Positions 36,088 to 44,497 are shown, counted from the stretch's first letter. The stretch is DNA of 64,000 bases from Alistipes sp. (GCA_017624955.1 JAGAMA010000024.1:1-64000), one strand, 5' to 3'. Made by a program: numbers and translations. The notes: generated from the sequence alone by a model not told the origin.

Positions 36088-36095
36088 TATATTTG
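36088..36095 (+). promoter_or_regulatory. -7 element (TATATTTG) of the C10 protease operon
   Basis: TATATTTG matches TAnnTTTG, 78 bp before the protease start. Confidence 0.6.
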
Positions 36096-36172
36096 TATAT
36101 CAGTGAGAGAGTTCTCATTCCGCGCTGTGTAAACCAGGAAAAACAGAGTATTAACCTTCAAAATTTCAACCT

Positions 36173-37474
36173 ATGAAAAAGTTATCCTTACTGCTCGGAA
36201 TGGTTGCATTTTTGGCAACCGCATGCGAAAAAGAGGAAATGGTAACTCCTTTTGAGCAGCAGGAGGATCCCCTGGCCGAGGTAATTCGTATTGCGCAGGA
36301 GGGAGCTGCCATGTTGGGTGATGCCGAGACGCGTTCGGCTGTTGGTCGGCGCATTGATCGCAGTCGAATCAGTTGCAAAATCAACCCTGCCACGCGTGCG
36401 GACGAATCGGATGATACGCTCTACTATGTGGTGAACTATGCCGACAATGCAGGTTTTGCCATCGTGTCGGCTAATGAGGAAGCACCCGACGGGGCACGCC
36501 TGATTGCCGTTACCGAATCGGGTAGCTATACGGCTGGCGAACAGACCGAAAATGAGGGTTTCAATATGTATATGGATATGGTAAATGGGACTCGTGGTAT
36601 TATTGGCGATGTTGAAATAGATTCGCTACCTATGCCTGGACTATTCGATACAATTGATGTTGTGGAATATTATTCGCCTTGGGTAAGTCAAGGACCATTT
36701 CTTGAGACGAAGTGGGGACAAGGTTATAAGAATGTTTTACTAGATAAATACGTTTATAATGAAAATTTCCCCTATAATAAATATTGTTACAATTCAGAAG
36801 GGGAATTGTGCCCGGCTGGTTGCGCAGCAATTGCTGTGGCGCAAATAGTTGCCTATCATCGTTACCCCACATCGTTTGTTGTGACTTTTGACGGTAGCAA
36901 CAGAACGCAGGTTCTGAATTGGAACTCAATTCTAACACATGTTGGCGCACCATATAATGTTTGTACTTGTACTAGTCATGATGCTTTAGCTCTTTTAATT
37001 CGAGAGATAGGTAAAAGATCCTCTATGGATTATTCTCCCGATGGAAGTAGCACCACACTTCAACAAGCGCGATTTGCTTTTTCATATCTTGGGTATGATC
37101 AGAATAAGGGACAAGCTTATTCATTTGATTTAGTCAAAACTGACATTGATCTAAATAGACCTCTATATATGCGTGGATACGATACGAATGAGCAAGGTGG
37201 CCACGCTTGGGTAGTAGATGGGTATAAGCAGCGTACTCACTATTATAACCAATATACCATCACTAACGGCCATAGAGTATTAACATATTCTAATACAACG
37301 ACTCTAAAATATATTCATATTAATTGGGGTTTTGATGGCCGTAATAATGGATATTATAGAGATAATGTATTTGATTTAACACGAGCATTCGAGTATGATG
37401 TTAATGTTAATAATGATCAAACATACAATTTCGATTATGCATTGCAACTAATGACAGGTATTTCTCATAACTAA
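36173..37474 (+). CDS. C10-family (streptopain-like) cysteine protease, lipoprotein precursor
   Basis: A 433-residue precursor with a lipoprotein signal (MVAFLATAC, Cys18). Residues about 30-165 match a Spi-type inhibitory propeptide (LYYVVNYADNAGFAIVSANE). The protease domain starts near 165 with SPWVSQGPFLETKWGQG, as in SpeB. The nucleophile is Cys217 in CPAGCAAIAVAQIVAYHRYP, the histidine is His344 in GGHAWVVDGY, and INWGFDG carries the structural Trp. A mature enzyme would be released or surface-bound after propeptide cleavage. The coding sequence shifts from genome-like to clearly AT-rich at about 36650, close to the propeptide/protease junction. Two small lipoprotein genes follow at 14 bp and 3 bp spacing. 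Confidence 0.9.
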   Translation: MKKLSLLLGMVAFLATACEKEEMVTPFEQQEDPLAEVIRIAQEGAAMLGDAETRSAVGRRIDRSRISCKINPATRADESDDTLYYVVNYADNAGFAIVSANEEAPDGARLIAVTESGSYTAGEQTENEGFNMYMDMVNGTRGIIGDVEIDSLPMPGLFDTIDVVEYYSPWVSQGPFLETKWGQGYKNVLLDKYVYNENFPYNKYCYNSEGELCPAGCAAIAVAQIVAYHRYPTSFVVTFDGSNRTQVLNWNSILTHVGAPYNVCTCTSHDALALLIREIGKRSSMDYSPDGSSTTLQQARFAFSYLGYDQNKGQAYSFDLVKTDIDLNRPLYMRGYDTNEQGGHAWVVDGYKQRTHYYNQYTITNGHRVLTYSNTTTLKYIHINWGFDGRNNGYYRDNVFDLTRAFEYDVNVNNDQTYNFDYALQLMTGISHN

Positions 37475-37488
37475 TATATAAATTTGCG

Positions 37489-38070
37489 ATGAAACGGATA
37501 TTGGTTTTATGTCTTTTGGCTCTGCTGGGAGTGTCATGTAGTGAAAGCGAGAATGATGTTATCGATTTTTCACAGATGCCTATTGACGAAGTGATAACTT
37601 CGATGGAGGGCGTAGAGTGGTTGATTAAACAACAGAAGGTTGATTGGGATGGGTTGGTTGCGGATGCAGCAAAGGGGACTTTTCACAACGAACCTGCGAT
37701 GCATGATTGGGTCTATTTTGCCGGTGAATGGATAGAGCGACGTTGGGTCGATGGCCCAATAGCTGTTGCCAAGGTCATTGTCGTTATGGATGATAACACC
37801 TATAGACATTGTTATTCGCCTATGCCCGCGGGGGATGGCGCGAAAGATATCTATCGCGAATGTAGCTATGCGGTCGATCCTAAAACACGAGTAGTTGAAA
37901 TTACGGATGGTGCGAGTAAAAAGAGTGTAAAAATTCTTTATTATAGTGATGGGGTCGGATTGGCAGAAGTGTATTTCAATAGCGGTTCAATCGTGCGCAT
38001 GAATCTGAGATTCTATGATGATCGAGAGGAGATGTTAAAAAAGTATGTAGCTCCAATGGGGGCAATCTAA
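37489..38070 (+). CDS. Small lipoprotein paired with the C10 protease (193 aa)
   Basis: A 193-residue lipoprotein (MKRILVLCLLALLGVSC, Cys17). The mature part begins with an acidic stretch and a SQMPIDEVITSMEGVEWLIK segment, and ends with YDDREEMLKKYV. It is a paralogue of the next gene (matching SQxPxxEVI/ELIT near the N-terminus and a xxDREExLxxY ending). No family is recognised. In Bacteroides fragilis, C10 proteases are genetically coupled to small staphostatin-like inhibitors (Bfi proteins), so an inhibitor or immunity role is a reasonable hypothesis from context. No sequence motif proves it. Confidence 0.75.
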   Translation: MKRILVLCLLALLGVSCSESENDVIDFSQMPIDEVITSMEGVEWLIKQQKVDWDGLVADAAKGTFHNEPAMHDWVYFAGEWIERRWVDGPIAVAKVIVVMDDNTYRHCYSPMPAGDGAKDIYRECSYAVDPKTRVVEITDGASKKSVKILYYSDGVGLAEVYFNSGSIVRMNLRFYDDREEMLKKYVAPMGAI

Positions 38071-38073
38071 AGT

Positions 38074-38661
38074 ATGACTATGAAAAAGTTATTTGTTTTG
38101 ATGTTGGCCGCGATGGCCTTTGCGGCTTGCAATGAGGAGGAATTAGACATGGAATATTATAGTCAATTGCCTCCCGAAGAATTGATCACTACGGGTGGAG
38201 GCATTGAGTATATTGTCCGTGCGTATGGCAATGTGGATCAAGCCGCACTTAATACGATGCTTCAAACCTACGCCTTACATAGCCAATTAATCTATTGGAA
38301 ATCAAGCAAAGGTTGGTATGAACCCGAACTCTTGGGAAATACACCTGTTGTTTATATGCTCGATCAAGAAGAGCAATTGCGTATATGTATGAAGCAACCT
38401 ATCCCGAAAACGCTGAAGGATGGCTCGAAGGTATATACTTTCTATATACCCTTGGTTCATGAGGGGAATCCTATAGCTGCCATTGCCGATTATTCCACTG
38501 TTGGCTTAGGCCGAATAGTTGCACATTACGATAAGATCGTAGTTTTCCAATATACCGATGAATATGGTAGCGAAACTCGTCAGGTGTATCAATTTATGAA
38601 TGATCGTGAGGAGTTTTTGAATAATTATTACGATGCGACTGATGAATCGCTCTATATGTAA
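38074..38661 (+). CDS. Second small lipoprotein paired with the C10 protease (195 aa)
   Basis: A 195-residue lipoprotein (MKKLFVLMLAAMAFAAC; the Cys is residue 19 counting from the ATG at 38074). An ATG at 38080 starting MKKLF is equally good. It is paralogous to the preceding gene: YYSQLPPEELITTGGGIEY aligns with its SQMPIDEVITSMEGVEW, and MNDREEFLNNYYD with YDDREEMLKKYV. The middle parts are diverged beta-strand-like sequence. The 3-bp gap points to translational coupling. Function is unknown; possibly a protease inhibitor or a second substrate-specific partner. A terminator follows at 38746. Confidence 0.75.
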   Translation: MTMKKLFVLMLAAMAFAACNEEELDMEYYSQLPPEELITTGGGIEYIVRAYGNVDQAALNTMLQTYALHSQLIYWKSSKGWYEPELLGNTPVVYMLDQEEQLRICMKQPIPKTLKDGSKVYTFYIPLVHEGNPIAAIADYSTVGLGRIVAHYDKIVVFQYTDEYGSETRQVYQFMNDREEFLNNYYDATDESLYM

Positions 38662-38745
38662 ACGAATGATTGAGATAGAGTTGTCGCAATATACTTAAAA
38701 GATGTAGAGTAATAGCGACGGTTTGCCTTTAGAGCAAGCTATCAG

Positions 38746-38777
38746 GCGCCCGACCACGAAGGTCGGGCGCTTTTCTT
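38746..38777 (+). terminator. Terminator of the C10 protease operon
   Basis: GCGCCCGACC-ACGAA-GGTCGGGCGC followed by TTTTCTT, 84 bp after the last gene. Confidence 0.85.
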
Positions 38778-39020
38778 GTGGAGGAAATGTCCCACCCGGA
38801 AGCCGTTACCACAAAAAAGGTGGCCGATGTTTCACAACATGGGCCACCTTGGTTAGGTTAGTTAGGTTAATGAGTGTGGGAGATCCCCACTTTTGTAGCA
38901 ACAAAGGTAGTTACTTTTTACGATTTTCCAAACCTTTTTGTAATAATTTTTTATTTTTGGGCACTTTTTAAGTGATAGATTTTAATTAAAAAACCTTAAT
39001 TACTAATACTTATTAAGATT
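38778..39020. other. Intergenic region between convergent genes
   Basis: Besides the flanking terminators it holds a GGTTAG-type short tandem repeat (about 38850-38870), a GTGGGGATCTCCCACAC-type hairpin (about 38875-38890) and an AT-rich tail. No gene was seen. Confidence 0.55.
38813..38850 (-). terminator. Probable terminator for the AraC-family gene
   Basis: On the minus strand AAGGTGGCCCATGT and ACATCGGCCACCTT form a 12-14 bp stem followed by TTTTG, 170 bp past the AraC-family stop codon. Confidence 0.6.
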
Positions 39021-39938
39021 TTAACTAACCATCTCCTGCAGTTCGGCGGGTGCTTCGTGGCCCTCCTCGTGACCCGTAACTTGCAGATGTGCATGACGAT
39101 AGGCCGCCGGAGTAGTCCGATAGGCGCGCTTGAAGAGCTTGATGTAGTGCGAGGTGTTGGGGAAGCTGCATTCGTTACCGATTTCGGAGATCGACATATT
39201 GGTCGAAATCAGCAAAAGGCGCGAATGAACCAGGCGTTGGTGCACAAACCACTTGTGGGGCGGTGCGTTGAAGTGGCGACGGAACTCCTTTTTGAAGGAG
39301 GTGAGCGAGCGATTGGTCTTCTCGGCGAGGCTCTCGATCGAGACCGCCTTGAAGAGGTGGTCGTAGATCACCTGCTCGAAACTTTCGCGCGCAGTATCGA
39401 CTGATGCGAGTACCCGACTACGCAGACACTCGTCGCCCTGTGTCATGACGAGGTAAACAAGCTCGGTCATCTTGATATTCTCGGCCGTCTCGTCGTGCGG
39501 ATTGCAGTTCTCGCGCAGGTAGCTGTTCGTGTTGAGGAAGAAGTTGCGCAGCGCCGGAGCAGCCTCGGCAATGAGGTGGGCGCTGTTGCGACACTGCTCG
39601 CAACTGTGCTTGTTGCTAATCGTCATTCGGTAGTTCACGTTCAGATGCATCAAGATCCTTTGCAGCCCCTCGGGCGTGTAGTAGAAGAGAATCTGCTCAA
39701 AGGGCTGATCATTCTCCGGGACGGACTCGATGTAGTGGCGGCCGATGCCCAAGTAGAGTAGTTCGCCACGGCTGACCTGCCGACGACGATCGCCGTCGTA
39801 GATGTATTGCCGGCCCCGCGTAATGAAGGCAATGGCGTAGCGTGAAAGGTTGATGGTTTCGATCCCCGTGTGCGTCTTCTCGACGTATTTGACGATCGTA
39901 GGTTCTTCGGCCACGGTGGCCGGTGCGAAATGAAGCAT
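39021..39938 (-). CDS. AraC-family transcriptional regulator
   Basis: A 305-residue regulator. The N-terminal half (about 1-180) is a cupin-like sensing region (YAIAFITRGRQYIYDGDRRR, VSRGELLYLGIGRHYIE). The C-terminal half has the two helix-turn-helices of AraC proteins (about 190-285; SIESLAEKTNRSLTSFKKEF, then SISEIGNECSFPNTSHYIKL, FKRAYRTTPAAYR). A 20-residue tail rich in Glu and His follows the HTH. A small Cys pair (CEQC, about residues 113-116) sits in the linker and might bind metal or respond to redox (speculative). No target gene is evident nearby. Confidence 0.92.
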   Translation of the reverse strand: MLHFAPATVAEEPTIVKYVEKTHTGIETINLSRYAIAFITRGRQYIYDGDRRRQVSRGELLYLGIGRHYIESVPENDQPFEQILFYYTPEGLQRILMHLNVNYRMTISNKHSCEQCRNSAHLIAEAAPALRNFFLNTNSYLRENCNPHDETAENIKMTELVYLVMTQGDECLRSRVLASVDTARESFEQVIYDHLFKAVSIESLAEKTNRSLTSFKKEFRRHFNAPPHKWFVHQRLVHSRLLLISTNMSISEIGNECSFPNTSHYIKLFKRAYRTTPAAYRHAHLQVTGHEEGHEAPAELQEMVS

Positions 39939-39983
39939 AATGTGTGTTGTTTATCGATGCCTGAGCATCTGTTTTTATACACA

Positions 39984-39991
39984 CAAAAATA
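39984..39991 (-). promoter_or_regulatory. -7 element for the AraC-family gene
   Basis: CAAAAATA on the plus strand reads TATTTTTG on the minus strand, 45 bp before the start. Confidence 0.55.
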
Positions 39992-40104
39992 CAATTAAAT
40001 ATTGAATATATACACTAAATATACAATTTTTGTCTGTTTTGGATGCAATTCGGCCTATAGGGAGGTAACGCGATAAGGTTGGCAATCAGGACAAAATAAT
40101 CGCC

Positions 40105-41103
40105 CTAAAAATAGAGCGATGCGAGGGCTGCCATGACCAGCAGCGGGTAGAGAATCTGCGTAATACTGCGCCGGATGCGGATCAGGAGCACGGGAAGCAG
40201 CAGTGCCGAGGGTACGGCCAGCAGGGCCACGCGGGCAATCGAGCCAGCGGGCAGCAGGAAGGTGGCCACCGTGAGCAGCAACAGATACGACGCATAGAGC
40301 AACGTATGGCGCGAACGGGTACTCAGCGTATAGCTATTGGCCAAAAAGAGTGCGATCGAAAGGAGGTTGAGCAGCAGCAATACACCGCAGAAGATCTGCT
40401 CGGTGAGCGGCGCGTGGAGCATCCCCGTCAGCCACTCACCCTGCATAAAGCGGTGGTAAAGCTCCACAAAGGGGGCGATGAACGAGCCGCCCAGGGCCCA
40501 ATTCAGGTAGCCGAGCGTAAGGGGCGGCAGGAGGAGGCCTCCAAGGGCCACCAGGCTCTCGCGTGTGGCACGACGGAACTGCATGAGTGCAATCGGCAGG
40601 GCCAGCAGCAGGGGGGCGCTCTTCGGCTCGACAAGTAGCAGCAGGGCGAGGTACATGCCGCCTCGGAAGGTGGCATCGAAGCTGAAGCCGTTGCGGAAGC
40701 TGTAGCAGAAGTTCTTCACGGCGAGGGTCAGCAGGGTCGAGGCCACCAGCCCCGAGAACCACCATTCGCTCCTAACAATGCCCATCATGCAGAGCGCGTA
40801 GAGGGGCATGGCCACGAAGGTATTGATGCCGTAGAGCTTGAAGCGGGCCGTCATGCGGCCGATGGTCATGGCCGAGAAGAGAATCAGAAAGCCTCCGATC
40901 GTGTGTGCCCAATTCGGATGTGCCAGGCGGAAGGCCTCCAACGCTGCCCCCGGGGCGGGAATCGGCAACACGGCCTGATCCACTCCCACGCGCAGGATGG
41001 GCGCAATCGTCCCGCTTGCCGTATGACACAGGGCCACCACCAGCAGGAGGACGAGGCTCAAAAAGGCCGGAATAAGGGGTTGTCGCGCAAAATTCAGTCG
41101 CAT
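40105..41103 (-). CDS. Polytopic membrane protein, possibly DUF6427-like (332 aa)
   Basis: A 332-residue integral membrane protein with about 9-10 hydrophobic segments (first at residues 11-30, last at 312-330) and no signal peptide. The overall shape, with ANFxxQPLIPAFLSL-like start and a conserved F-DATFRGG loop, recalls a Bacteroidota-specific membrane family annotated DUF6427 (from memory). Function is unknown. It is divergent from rnhB. Confidence 0.6.
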   Translation of the reverse strand: MRLNFARQPLIPAFLSLVLLLVVALCHTASGTIAPILRVGVDQAVLPIPAPGAALEAFRLAHPNWAHTIGGFLILFSAMTIGRMTARFKLYGINTFVAMPLYALCMMGIVRSEWWFSGLVASTLLTLAVKNFCYSFRNGFSFDATFRGGMYLALLLLVEPKSAPLLLALPIALMQFRRATRESLVALGGLLLPPLTLGYLNWALGGSFIAPFVELYHRFMQGEWLTGMLHAPLTEQIFCGVLLLLNLLSIALFLANSYTLSTRSRHTLLYASYLLLLTVATFLLPAGSIARVALLAVPSALLLPVLLIRIRRSITQILYPLLVMAALASLYF

Positions 41104-41124
41104 GGAAAATGGGCTTCAGTGTGA

Positions 41125-41132
41125 CAAAATTA
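41125..41132 (-). promoter_or_regulatory. -7 element (TAATTTTG on the minus strand)
   Basis: CAAAATTA on the plus strand, 21 bp before the start of the membrane-protein gene. Confidence 0.5.
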
Positions 41133-41144
41133 CTGAAATAATCG

Positions 41145-41152
41145 TAACTTTA
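41145..41152 (+). promoter_or_regulatory. -7-like element (TAACTTTA) for rnhB
   Basis: TAACTTTA differs from TAnnTTTG only in the last base. It is 35 bp before rnhB. The same variant precedes dprA. Confidence 0.4.
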
Positions 41153-41187
41153 CAACGCGGAACGTAAAAAGCGTTCCCAAAACTACG

Positions 41188-41784
41188 ATGCTTGAACTAT
41201 GTAGCCAATACGAACTCCTCGAGGCGGGGTGTGATGAGGCGGGTCGCGGCTGTCTGGCCGGGCCGGTCTTTGCCGCTGCCGTCATCCTGCCCCCCGATTT
41301 TCACGATCCGCTGCTCAACGACTCGAAGCAGCTGAGCGAGAAGCAGCGCGACAAGCTCCGTCCGATCATCGAGCGCGAGGCCATCGCCTGGGCCGTGGAG
41401 GCGGTCTCGGCGGCGCGAATCGACGAAATTAACATCCTCAATGCCTCGATCGAGGGGATGAACCTGGCGGCCAATCGGCTCGACCCGCGCCCCCAATTCT
41501 TAGCCATCGACGGCAACCGTTTCCGCTCGATGTTCGACCTGCCGTTCCAATGCTTCGTGAAGGGCGACGGCCGCTTTGCCGACATTGCAGCCGCCTCGGT
41601 CTTGGCCAAGACCCACCGTGACGAGTACATGTACCGCATTGCCGAGGAGTACCCGATGTATGGGTGGCAGAAGAACAAGGGATACCCCACGCGCGATCAT
41701 CGCCTGGCAATCCGTGAGCATGGCCTCACGCCCCACCATCGTCTTTCGTTTAACCACACGATCGGGCAGCTGGAACTTTTTTAA
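41188..41784 (+). CDS. rnhB: Ribonuclease HII
   Basis: A 198-residue enzyme removing ribonucleotides and RNA primers from DNA. The catalytic acidic residues are in [13 protein letters not shown] (Asp16, Glu17), the AIDGNRF block and [30 protein letters not shown] and the C-terminal [21 protein letters not shown] (in parts) complete the family pattern. The length is normal. Confidence 0.96.
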   Translation: MLELCSQYELLEAGCDEAGRGCLAGPVFAAAVILPPDFHDPLLNDSKQLSEKQRDKLRPIIEREAIAWAVEAVSAARIDEINILNASIEGMNLAANRLDPRPQFLAIDGNRFRSMFDLPFQCFVKGDGRFADIAAASVLAKTHRDEYMYRIAEEYPMYGWQKNKGYPTRDHRLAIREHGLTPHHRLSFNHTIGQLELF

Positions 41785-42090
41785 GAGGAAAGAGGAGAGA
41801 GCGAAGAGATAACTTTGCGATTAAGGCGAGTGCACACGCATGCGTGATGCCGAGCCGGAGCAAAGTCAAGCCACCGAAGGTGGGTTAAAGAGCAAAGAGT
41901 TTTTGAGAAAAGTTTTAGAGAGAACAAGAGCCGACCTATTAAAAGAGCGTCATCCTGAGCTATTGGCGAAGGATCTCTATCGTGGCACTCTGCTTGCATA
42001 GAGATTCTTCGGGCAAGCCCTCAGAATGACGCTCTTCATTAATATCGTTAATCTCTTTAATTCTTTATCTCCTCTCTCCTCTTCGCTCAC
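41785..42090. other. Intergenic region with repeats
   Basis: Purine-rich GAGGAAAGAGGAGAGAGCGAAGAG tract pieces (41784-41808), a CACGCATGCGTG palindrome (41835-41846), the long hairpin element at 41943-42036, and a pyrimidine tract ending CTCCTCTTCGCTC before the terminator. The purine and pyrimidine tracts are complementary to each other and to tracts near 8930 and 59115. No gene. Confidence 0.6.
41943..42036. repeat. 94-bp imperfect palindrome (REP-like)
   Basis: Outer arms AAGAGCGTCAT and ATGACGCTCTT are perfect. Inside are CCTGAG/CTCAG, GGATCTCTAT/ATAGAGATTC and CGAAG/CTTCG segments, so the whole element can fold as one long hairpin. CATCCTGAGC...GAAGGATCTC elements of this sort are common dispersed repeats in Bacteroidota (recollection). 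Confidence 0.7.
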
Positions 42091-42125
42091 AAAAAAAGAC
42101 CTCCGAATTTCGGAGGTCTTTTCTT
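42091..42125 (-). terminator. Bidirectional terminator at the end of the ExbB/ExbD operon
   Basis: AAAAGACCTCCG and CGGAGGTCTTTT flank a short loop, with A7 on one side and T-rich sequence on the other. Confidence 0.85.
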
Positions 42126-42149
42126 TTGCGAACGAATCGCACCCTGCTA

Positions 42150-42623
42150 CTAATAGTAGCCGAGCGACTTCGACGCAGCGTAGTTGATCTTCAGTGCATT
42201 TGCACGGCGAAGCTCCTGCTTTACGTCGGTTACGATACCCATCTTCGTCTGACCGTCAGCCTTCAGACATACCGTCATGGCGGCACGGTCGGCCTCGTTG
42301 AGCTTATCACGCTCAGCGGCTACGAAATCGAGGATATCCTTCGTGTTCTTGTACGAATCGTTCAGCTGAATACGCGGTGCAGTACCAAACTTGGCCTGCA
42401 TCGAGAGCGAGGGCTGACCGATGTGGATGTAGCTCACCAGAGACTTCTTCTCCAGCTTCTGTACCTCCGTTGCATCGGGGAGCTTATAACGAACCAACAG
42501 TTCCTGATCGCGCATCGACGTCGATACCATAAAGAAGAAGAGGATCATGTAGATCACGTCAGGAAGCGACGAAGTCGAAATTGCGGGCAACTCTTTCTTG
42601 CCCTTCTTTTTCATTACTGCCAT
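42150..42623 (-). CDS. exbD: ExbD/TolR-family biopolymer transport protein
   Basis: A 157-residue proton-channel subunit of a TonB energising complex. One N-terminal membrane helix (about residues 18-40, LPDVIYMILFFFMVS) carries the conserved Asp of the ExbD/TolR proton path (SSLPDVIYMILFF). A periplasmic domain follows. It differs from the upstream ExbD in its short, Lys-rich N-terminus (MAVMKKKGKKE). It is the last gene of the operon exbB-TM protein-exbD-exbD. Two different ExbD subunits are usual in Bacteroidota and may form heteromers. Confidence 0.9.
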   Translation of the reverse strand: MAVMKKKGKKELPAISTSSLPDVIYMILFFFMVSTSMRDQELLVRYKLPDATEVQKLEKKSLVSYIHIGQPSLSMQAKFGTAPRIQLNDSYKNTKDILDFVAAERDKLNEADRAAMTVCLKADGQTKMGIVTDVKQELRRANALKINYAASKSLGYY

Positions 42624-42631
42624 AATCCTAC

Positions 42632-43237
42632 TTACTTTTTAATGTTACGCGGCTCTGCCTCCGAAATCTTCAGAGGAACTGCCTTGGCTACAGCTGCACG
42701 ATTCTCCTCCGGCAGATCGGCAAACTTGGCACCGAACTTCTTCTCGGCAACCTGGTCGCGGATCTCGTTGAAGGCACGCGTCAGCTCGTTCTGCACCTGA
42801 ATATAGGCCTGGTAACCCGTGTCGCGCGTGGTCTGAAGCGAAATCACACCCTGGCTTACAGGGTAAACCCACTTCGAACCATCAGCCAGCTCAATCTCCG
42901 TATCCTCCTTTTCGGGCAGGTCCTCCGTATCCATCGGATTGAGGACGAACTCCTGAGCCTTATCCTTCAGCTCGCGGAGGTCGATGATCTGCTGATCGGT
43001 GGGCGTACCGGCCATGATAGCACCGTTACCCGAGATGAGCACCAGGAACAGGTTGCGCTCCTTCACCTTGATGTCCTCCTGCTGTTGATTCTCAGGGGGC
43101 ATCGGGGGAAGCATACGCGCCAGACCCGTGTCGGTGTTCATGGTCGTTGCTACCAGGAAGAAGATCAGCAGCGAGAAGGCGATATCGGCCTGCGAGCTAC
43201 TGTTGACTTCTGGTACTTTTCTTTTATTTGACGACAT
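42632..43237 (-). CDS. exbD: ExbD/TolR-family biopolymer transport protein (longer copy)
   Basis: A 201-residue ExbD/TolR homologue. The single membrane helix (about 17-38: SSQADIAFSLLIFFLVATTM) contains the conserved Asp19. The periplasmic part is longer than in the downstream copy and contains an acidic insert (DTEDLPEKEDTEIELADGSK). The gap to the next exbD is 8 bp. The proteins should form a proton-driven motor with the ExbB homologue at 43706-44497, powering TonB-dependent receptors such as the SusC protein in this window (inference). Confidence 0.9.
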   Translation of the reverse strand: MSSNKRKVPEVNSSSQADIAFSLLIFFLVATTMNTDTGLARMLPPMPPENQQQEDIKVKERNLFLVLISGNGAIMAGTPTDQQIIDLRELKDKAQEFVLNPMDTEDLPEKEDTEIELADGSKWVYPVSQGVISLQTTRDTGYQAYIQVQNELTRAFNEIRDQVAEKKFGAKFADLPEENRAAVAKAVPLKISEAEPRNIKK

Positions 43238-43250
43238 AGTTTACTCTTAA

Positions 43251-43670
43251 TTATTTAAATGCAGCCCAGATCTCCGTAACCAAAGCCGTAACGATAGCGG
43301 CAGCAAAGGCAACGTAGGTCACCAGGACACACGTTTCGGTAATAACGGTCTCGCCATGAGCGAAGTAGCCGTTGTTCTGCAGGTCGACGATCTGTACCGT
43401 GTGGCCGGCCGAGATGAAGTAGGCAACACCTACGATCACCAGGATCAGCACTACGGAGAGGATCGACGTCTTGGCACCTGCGGGGCTCTGGAGCATGCTA
43501 TAGATAGCACCGCCAACGGCAGCCACGATAGCACCAATCATGAGGACATAGCCCCAGATCAGGTTCAGGCTGATCGCTGCGTCCGAGCCACCTGCGGCAA
43601 TCGCGTAGGCTACAAGAGCCAGCGTGATGACCATCAGGACACCCAGCAAAATATTTAATACTTTCTTCAT
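43251..43670 (-). CDS. Membrane protein in ExbB/ExbD operon (139 aa)
   Basis: A 139-residue protein with four predicted membrane helices (about 5-25, 33-58, 68-88 and 113-135) joined by short loops, without known motifs. The position between exbB and the two exbD genes is a recurrent arrangement in Bacteroidales, from memory, so a structural or assembly role in the TonB motor is likely. The biochemical function is unknown. Confidence 0.7.
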   Translation of the reverse strand: MKKVLNILLGVLMVITLALVAYAIAAGGSDAAISLNLIWGYVLMIGAIVAAVGGAIYSMLQSPAGAKTSILSVVLILVIVGVAYFISAGHTVQIVDLQNNGYFAHGETVITETCVLVTYVAFAAAIVTALVTEIWAAFK

Positions 43671-43705
43671 GATTTTCGAATCTTAAAAACTACTGTTTCG
43701 TTAGA

Positions 43706-44497
43706 TTATTTCTTGCTGTAAACCGTCAGCATATCCATCAGCGTGATCGAAGCATCCTCCATGGCGTTAACCAGCGTGTCGATCTTGGCAATGATGTAGT
43801 TGTAGAAGATCTGCAGAATCACAGCAGCGATAAGACCCATAAGCGTCGTCAACAGAGCCACCTTAATACCACCGGCAACCAGCGTCGGCGAGATATCACC
43901 TGCAGCCTGGATAGCATCGAATGCACCGATCATACCTACTACCGTACCCATGAAACCGAGCATCGGGGCAAGAGCGATGAACAGACCGATCCACGAAAGA
44001 CCCGACTCCATCTGACCCGTCTGAACCGAACCGTACGATACAACGGCCTTCTCAACTGCGTCGAGACCCTGGTCGTAACGATCCAGACCCTGCCAGTAGA
44101 TCGAAGCGATCGGACCACGCGTGTTCTTGCAAACCTCCTTGGCAGCCTCGATACCACCGTTCTTCAGAGCATCCTCAACCTGAGCGATGAACTTCTTGGT
44201 GTTGATCGACGAAAGCGACAGATAGAGAATACGCTCAATAGCGATAGCAAGACCCAGCACCAAGCAGAGCAGCACGGGCAACATCCAGCCCCAACCACCC
44301 TCGAGGAACTTCTGCATCAGCACGTGGTGCATCGTCTCACCCTCGATCGTCGTCTCGGCAGCAACAGCAGCCTCCTCAGCAACAGCCTCAACGGCAGCAG
44401 CCTCCTCCGTAGCAGCGGCCTCAGCCTCCTGTGCGAACGCGTTAACGGTACCCAGCGAGAAGAGGGCAACCGTCAGAATCAGAAAAAGTTTTTTCAT
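43706..44497 (-). CDS. exbB: MotA/TolQ/ExbB proton channel family protein
   Basis: A 263-residue ExbB homologue. Unlike the short enterobacterial form it starts with a cleavable-looking signal (LFSLGTVNAFAQ) followed by a 30-residue Ala/Glu-rich segment (EAEAAATEEAAAVEAVAEEA), then three membrane helices: about 75-95, 165-190 (GLSWIGLFIALAPMLGFMGTVVGMIGAF in parts) and 215-240. The GxxGTVxGM signature of the TolQ/ExbB family is present. First gene of the operon. The upstream 100 bp is AT-rich, but no clear TAnnTTTG element could be assigned. Confidence 0.93.
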   Translation of the reverse strand: MKKLFLILTVALFSLGTVNAFAQEAEAAATEEAAAVEAVAEEAAVAAETTIEGETMHHVLMQKFLEGGWGWMLPVLLCLVLGLAIAIERILYLSLSSINTKKFIAQVEDALKNGGIEAAKEVCKNTRGPIASIYWQGLDRYDQGLDAVEKAVVSYGSVQTGQMESGLSWIGLFIALAPMLGFMGTVVGMIGAFDAIQAAGDISPTLVAGGIKVALLTTLMGLIAAVILQIFYNYIIAKIDTLVNAMEDASITLMDMLTVYSKK

